In this document: positions 15,773 to 17,978 of the stretch, one piece after another
Layout: each line of letters begins with the position of its first letter
Position numbering within the stretch: the stretch's first letter is position 1
Source: Acidobacteriaceae bacterium
GTDB lineage: Bacteria > Acidobacteriota > Terriglobia > Terriglobales > Acidobacteriaceae
Reading direction: 5' to 3'
NCBI GenBank assembly: GCA_030040115.1
Contig: JASHUH010000323.1
Location: forward strand, 1 to 17,978
DNA length: 17,978 nt
Position numbers and translations under genes: made by a program
Notes under the pieces: generated by a model
The model's input: only the letters and a program-made list of their open reading frames with translations
Database searches by the model: none
Told to the model about the DNA's origin: nothing

Positions 15773-15788
15773 GTTGCATATAATGCAA
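15773..15788 (+). promoter_or_regulatory. Palindrome with embedded TATAAT upstream of the second receptor gene
   Basis: TTGCAT-ATA-ATGCAA (15774-15788) is a perfect palindrome about a 3-base centre, and GTTGCATA (15773-15780) is identical to the half-site of the 14317-14336 repeat. A perfect -10, TATAAT, lies at 15779-15784 inside it, though its -35 would be poor (TTCTCG). A protein bound here would block the promoter or the elongating polymerase. Confidence 0.5.
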
Positions 15789-15840
15789 TGAGTAGCGGCC
15801 CCGAAATTTTCCCCGGATTTGCCCTGGTTTGGAGGTCACA

Positions 15841-16203
15841 ATGCAGCTTTCGAAGGCGGTATTCCGCACCCTTGCGCTCGCGTTCCTGGCCGTTGCCTTC
15901 CTGACGGTTTCCGCCCCTGCGCAAAACATCTTCGGCGCCATCGTTGGCACCGTAAGCGACCCTTCAGGCGCTGTACTGCCCGGAGCCACGGTCACGGTTA
16001 CAGACACGTCGACGGGCGAAAAGCGATCCGCCGTCACCGATGGACAAGGCAACTACGAGATTCTGTCCCTGCCACGCGGTGAATATAGCGTCGATGTCGA
16101 TCACTCCGGGTTCAAACACTTTTCCCGCAGCCCCATCGATGTGGTCGTCGACCAGCAGGCGCGCGTCGACGTGAAAATGGAGGTCGGATCACAGAGCCAG
16201 TAG
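15841..16203 (+). CDS. N-terminal fragment of the interrupted receptor (signal peptide and regulatory-like domain)
   Basis: 120 residues. Signal peptide about 1-27 (LALAFLAVAFLTVSAPA|QN); carboxypeptidase-regulatory-like domain about 31-115 (GTVSDPSGAVLPGATVTVT, TDGQGNYEI, RGEYSVDV). If translated alone it would be an exported 90-residue beta-sandwich without membrane barrel. A TTG at 15829 is in frame, but the ribosome site points to the ATG at 15841. Confidence 0.72.
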   Translation: MQLSKAVFRTLALAFLAVAFLTVSAPAQNIFGAIVGTVSDPSGAVLPGATVTVTDTSTGEKRSAVTDGQGNYEILSLPRGEYSVDVDHSGFKHFSRSPIDVVVDQQARVDVKMEVGSQSQ

Positions 16204-16230
16204 GTCGTCGTCAACGCCGCCCCGCCCATC

Positions 16231-17978
16231 ATGCAAACCGAGAGCGCCTCGCTCGGTCAGGCCGTTGAGGGCCAGGCAGTGACGACGTTGCCGCTTAACG
16301 GCCGCAACGTGCTCGCCCTGGTCGCGTTAGTTCCCGGCGTGGTTCCGCAAGGCAGCTCCTTCGGCAATCTCACGGGCCAGAATGTCTTCGCGGCGGGCAA
16401 TTACCAGATCGACGGCGGCAACGCCAATCAAGGCTCGGTGCTCGTCGACGGCGCCCCCGTCAACACCTCTTACGGCAACACCGTGGAGCTGGTCATGGAT
16501 CAGGACGTGGTTCAGGAATTCAATGTCCAGACCCACAACAACACCGCCGAATTCGGCATGTACACCGGCGGCGTCATCAACATGAGCACCAAGTCCGGCA
16601 CCAACGCCTTCCACGGCGAAACCTACGAGTACCTGCGCAATACCGTGCTCGACGCCAACACCTTCTTTGCCAATCGCGAGGACACGGGCAGGCAGGCGTG
16701 GCACCAGAACCAGTTCGGCGCCAACATCGGCGGACCGATCAAACACGACAGATTATTCTTCTTCGGCGACTACCAGGGATACCGGCAAACCGAAGGCTAT
16801 CCGTTTTTGGTGACTGTTCCGACCGCAGCGGAGTTGACGGGCGACTTCTCCGCCATCTCCGCCGCCATTTACGATCCAACCACCACCTGCGGCTACAACG
16901 GCAACCCGGCGTGCGTTGCAGGCCAACCTACCCGGCAGCAATTCTCCTACAACGGCGTGGCGAACGTTATTCCTCCCAGCCGCATGAGCACTGTCGCCAA
17001 GAACTTGCTGGCGTTCCCTATCTTCGCCCGGCCCAATGAGACCGGAACCCTGACTGCCGAGGGTCCCGTGAACAACTTTTCCACCCTCGCCACTACCGGA
17101 GGCAGAAACGATCAGTTTACCCTCCGCGGCGACCAGATCCTGAGCTCGAAGCAGACCATGTTTGAGCGTTACACCTGGTGGAAATCCGCGAATCTGCCCA
17201 CCAAACCCTATGGCAACGGGTTGATTACCGGTGACCCCATCTCTCCTGAAGCGTTCACCACCCAACAGGCGGTCGTCGGCGACACCTACGTCTTCAATCC
17301 CACCTCCGTCGCCGATGTGCACCTCTCCTATCTGCGCTGGAATTATGTGCGCACCCCCGCGTTCCTTGGCATTGACGAGAGCACGGCCTTCGGCTGGCCC
17401 TCGTACATGAACTTCGGCGCCCTCAATGACCTGCTCAAATCCACTGCCGTCCCTGTCATGAGCTTTTCGGGGCCGATCAGTTACACCGAAGGCTCGGCCG
17501 GCTACATTTTCTCCATCAATAACAACTACACGATTGCCTCGACCTATCAGAAGATCTGGAAGCAACACACCTTCAAGTTCGGCCTCGACCTGCGCCGACT
17601 GGAAATGGATTATTTCCAGAACAACGACCCGGGCGGCGTCTTCACCTTTGACAATGTCTTCACTTCTCAGAACGTCTCGTCGCCTGGAACCACGGGCAAC
17701 GGGCTGGCCTCCTTTGAATTGGGCTACGTATCCAACAGTTCGTCGCAAACGGTGGAGATTGCCCCGCCAACCTTCCAGACCCTTTACTACCAGGGCTATT
17801 TCGCGCAGGACACCTGGGTGCCTACGAACAAGCTGACGCTCACCTTAGGCCTTCGCTACGAAGTTCCCGGCGTCTACATCGCGCGCCACGGTTGGGCCGA
17901 TACCTTCAACCCCACTGAAACCAACCCCATTGTCGGCGTACCGGGAGCCTTCGACCTGGTCAGCACGTCGCAGCACCC
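16231..17978 (+). CDS. Downstream fragment of the interrupted receptor (plug and barrel), open to the right edge
   Basis: The first ATG after the stop is at 16231 (MQTESASLGQAV). There is no Shine-Dalgarno sequence before it, and the product would lack a signal peptide, so independent function in the outer membrane is unlikely. Sequence from there to the edge is well-preserved receptor with no frameshift or further stop, which suggests that any inactivation is recent. Confidence 0.6.
   Translation, partial: MQTESASLGQAVEGQAVTTLPLNGRNVLALVALVPGVVPQGSSFGNLTGQNVFAAGNYQIDGGNANQGSVLVDGAPVNTSYGNTVELVMDQDVVQEFNVQTHNNTAEFGMYTGGVINMSTKSGTNAFHGETYEYLRNTVLDANTFFANREDTGRQAWHQNQFGANIGGPIKHDRLFFFGDYQGYRQTEGYPFLVTVPTAAELTGDFSAISAAIYDPTTTCGYNGNPACVAGQPTRQQFSYNGVANVIPPSRMSTVAKNLLAFPIFARPNETGTLTAEGPVNNFSTLATTGGRNDQFTLRGDQILSSKQTMFERYTWWKSANLPTKPYGNGLITGDPISPEAFTTQQAVVGDTYVFNPTSVADVHLSYLRWNYVRTPAFLGIDESTAFGWPSYMNFGALNDLLKSTAVPVMSFSGPISYTEGSAGYIFSINNNYTIASTYQKIWKQHTFKFGLDLRRLEMDYFQNNDPGGVFTFDNVFTSQNVSSPGTTGNGLASFELGYVSNSSSQTVEIAPPTFQTLYYQGYFAQDTWVPTNKLTLTLGLRYEVPGVYIARHGWADTFNPTETNPIVGVPGAFDLVSTSQH

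Larger units (their letters stand above)
15841..17978 (+). pseudogene. TonB-dependent receptor-like gene interrupted by one in-frame TAG; 3' end outside window
   Basis: From ATG 15841 (GGAGG 5 bases upstream) the frame encodes a signal peptide, a carboxypeptidase-regulatory-like domain, then TAG at 16201-16203, then continues in the same frame without another stop for 591 codons to the right edge. The continued part holds the plug (TLPLNGRNVLALVALVPGV; VQEFNVQTHNN; STKSGTNAFHGETYEYLRN) and barrel segments (GGPIKHDRLFFFGDYQGYR; FGLDLRRLEMDYF; YYQGYFAQDTWVPTNKLTL). At the stop, family members usually read SQ-(T/S)-V; a TCG to TAG change would explain it. The first receptor gene in this window ends at TAG, so TAG is a normal stop here. 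Either a recent nonsense mutation, readthrough, or a sequencing/assembly error. Confidence 0.82.

Noticed and set aside
16201..16203. TAG reassigned to an amino acid in this organism
   Set aside because: The first receptor gene ends cleanly at TAG after its terminal Phe, so TAG works as a stop here.
1..17978. CRISPR array, tRNA, rRNA, transposase or prophage genes
   Set aside because: No regularly spaced repeats, cloverleaf-like sequence, rRNA signature or mobile-element protein motif was seen by eye on either strand.

Overview
The window looks like a chromosomal segment from an Acidobacteriota genome (Terriglobia/Solibacter/Koribacter-like). The main reason is two very large outer-membrane proteins of the Oar-like type (signal peptide, carboxypeptidase-regulatory-like domain, plug with the LPLNGRN signature, long beta-barrel), a family strongly expanded in that phylum. 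A REP-like repeat with GGGGCTTTAGCCCC hairpins and the mixture of sugar-acid enzymes fit the same group. The assignment is inference; there is no rRNA, tRNA or housekeeping marker here.

Layout. (1) 1-863, minus: 3'-truncated E1 alpha subunit of a thiamine-diphosphate 2-oxo acid (or acetoin) dehydrogenase. (2) 1165-4767, minus: complete TonB-dependent-receptor-like protein, diverging from (3) a secreted TPR protein at 5309-6619, plus. The AT-rich gap between them holds a good sigma70-type promoter and palindromes. (4) 6668-8685, minus: probable two-gene operon, SDR oxidoreductase then a mandelate-racemase/galactonate-dehydratase-like enolase-superfamily enzyme. (5) 9105-10301, minus: PCMT-type methyltransferase with a long C-terminal extension, preceded by a 118-bp element with 13-bp inverted ends. 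(6) 10809-11540, plus: FabG-like SDR. (7) 11664-14233, minus: transketolase followed by a cupin (29-bp gap), diverging from (8) a plus-strand NAD-dependent epimerase/dehydratase at 14439-15446. (9) From 15841 to the right edge, plus: a second TonB-dependent receptor-like gene whose frame is broken by one in-frame TAG at codon 121.

How the genes could fit together (inference). The receptors would bring an oligosaccharide or sugar derivative across the outer membrane. The SDRs, the galactonate-dehydratase-like enzyme, the epimerase and the transketolase would oxidise, dehydrate and rearrange the sugar or sugar acid, and the E1 alpha belongs to a downstream 2-oxo acid step. The exact substrate cannot be read from the sequence. 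Two regulatory threads link the parts: a TTTTT[C/A]TTGACA box upstream of both receptor genes, and GTTGCATA/TATGCAAC inverted repeats in the transketolase/epimerase divergent promoter and in the promoter of the second receptor.

No CRISPR array, tRNA, rRNA, transposase or phage gene was recognised. The most worthwhile leads are the single-stop receptor pseudogene, the shared palindromic operators, and the extended PCMT, whose C-terminal end resembles methyltransferases of RiPP systems.
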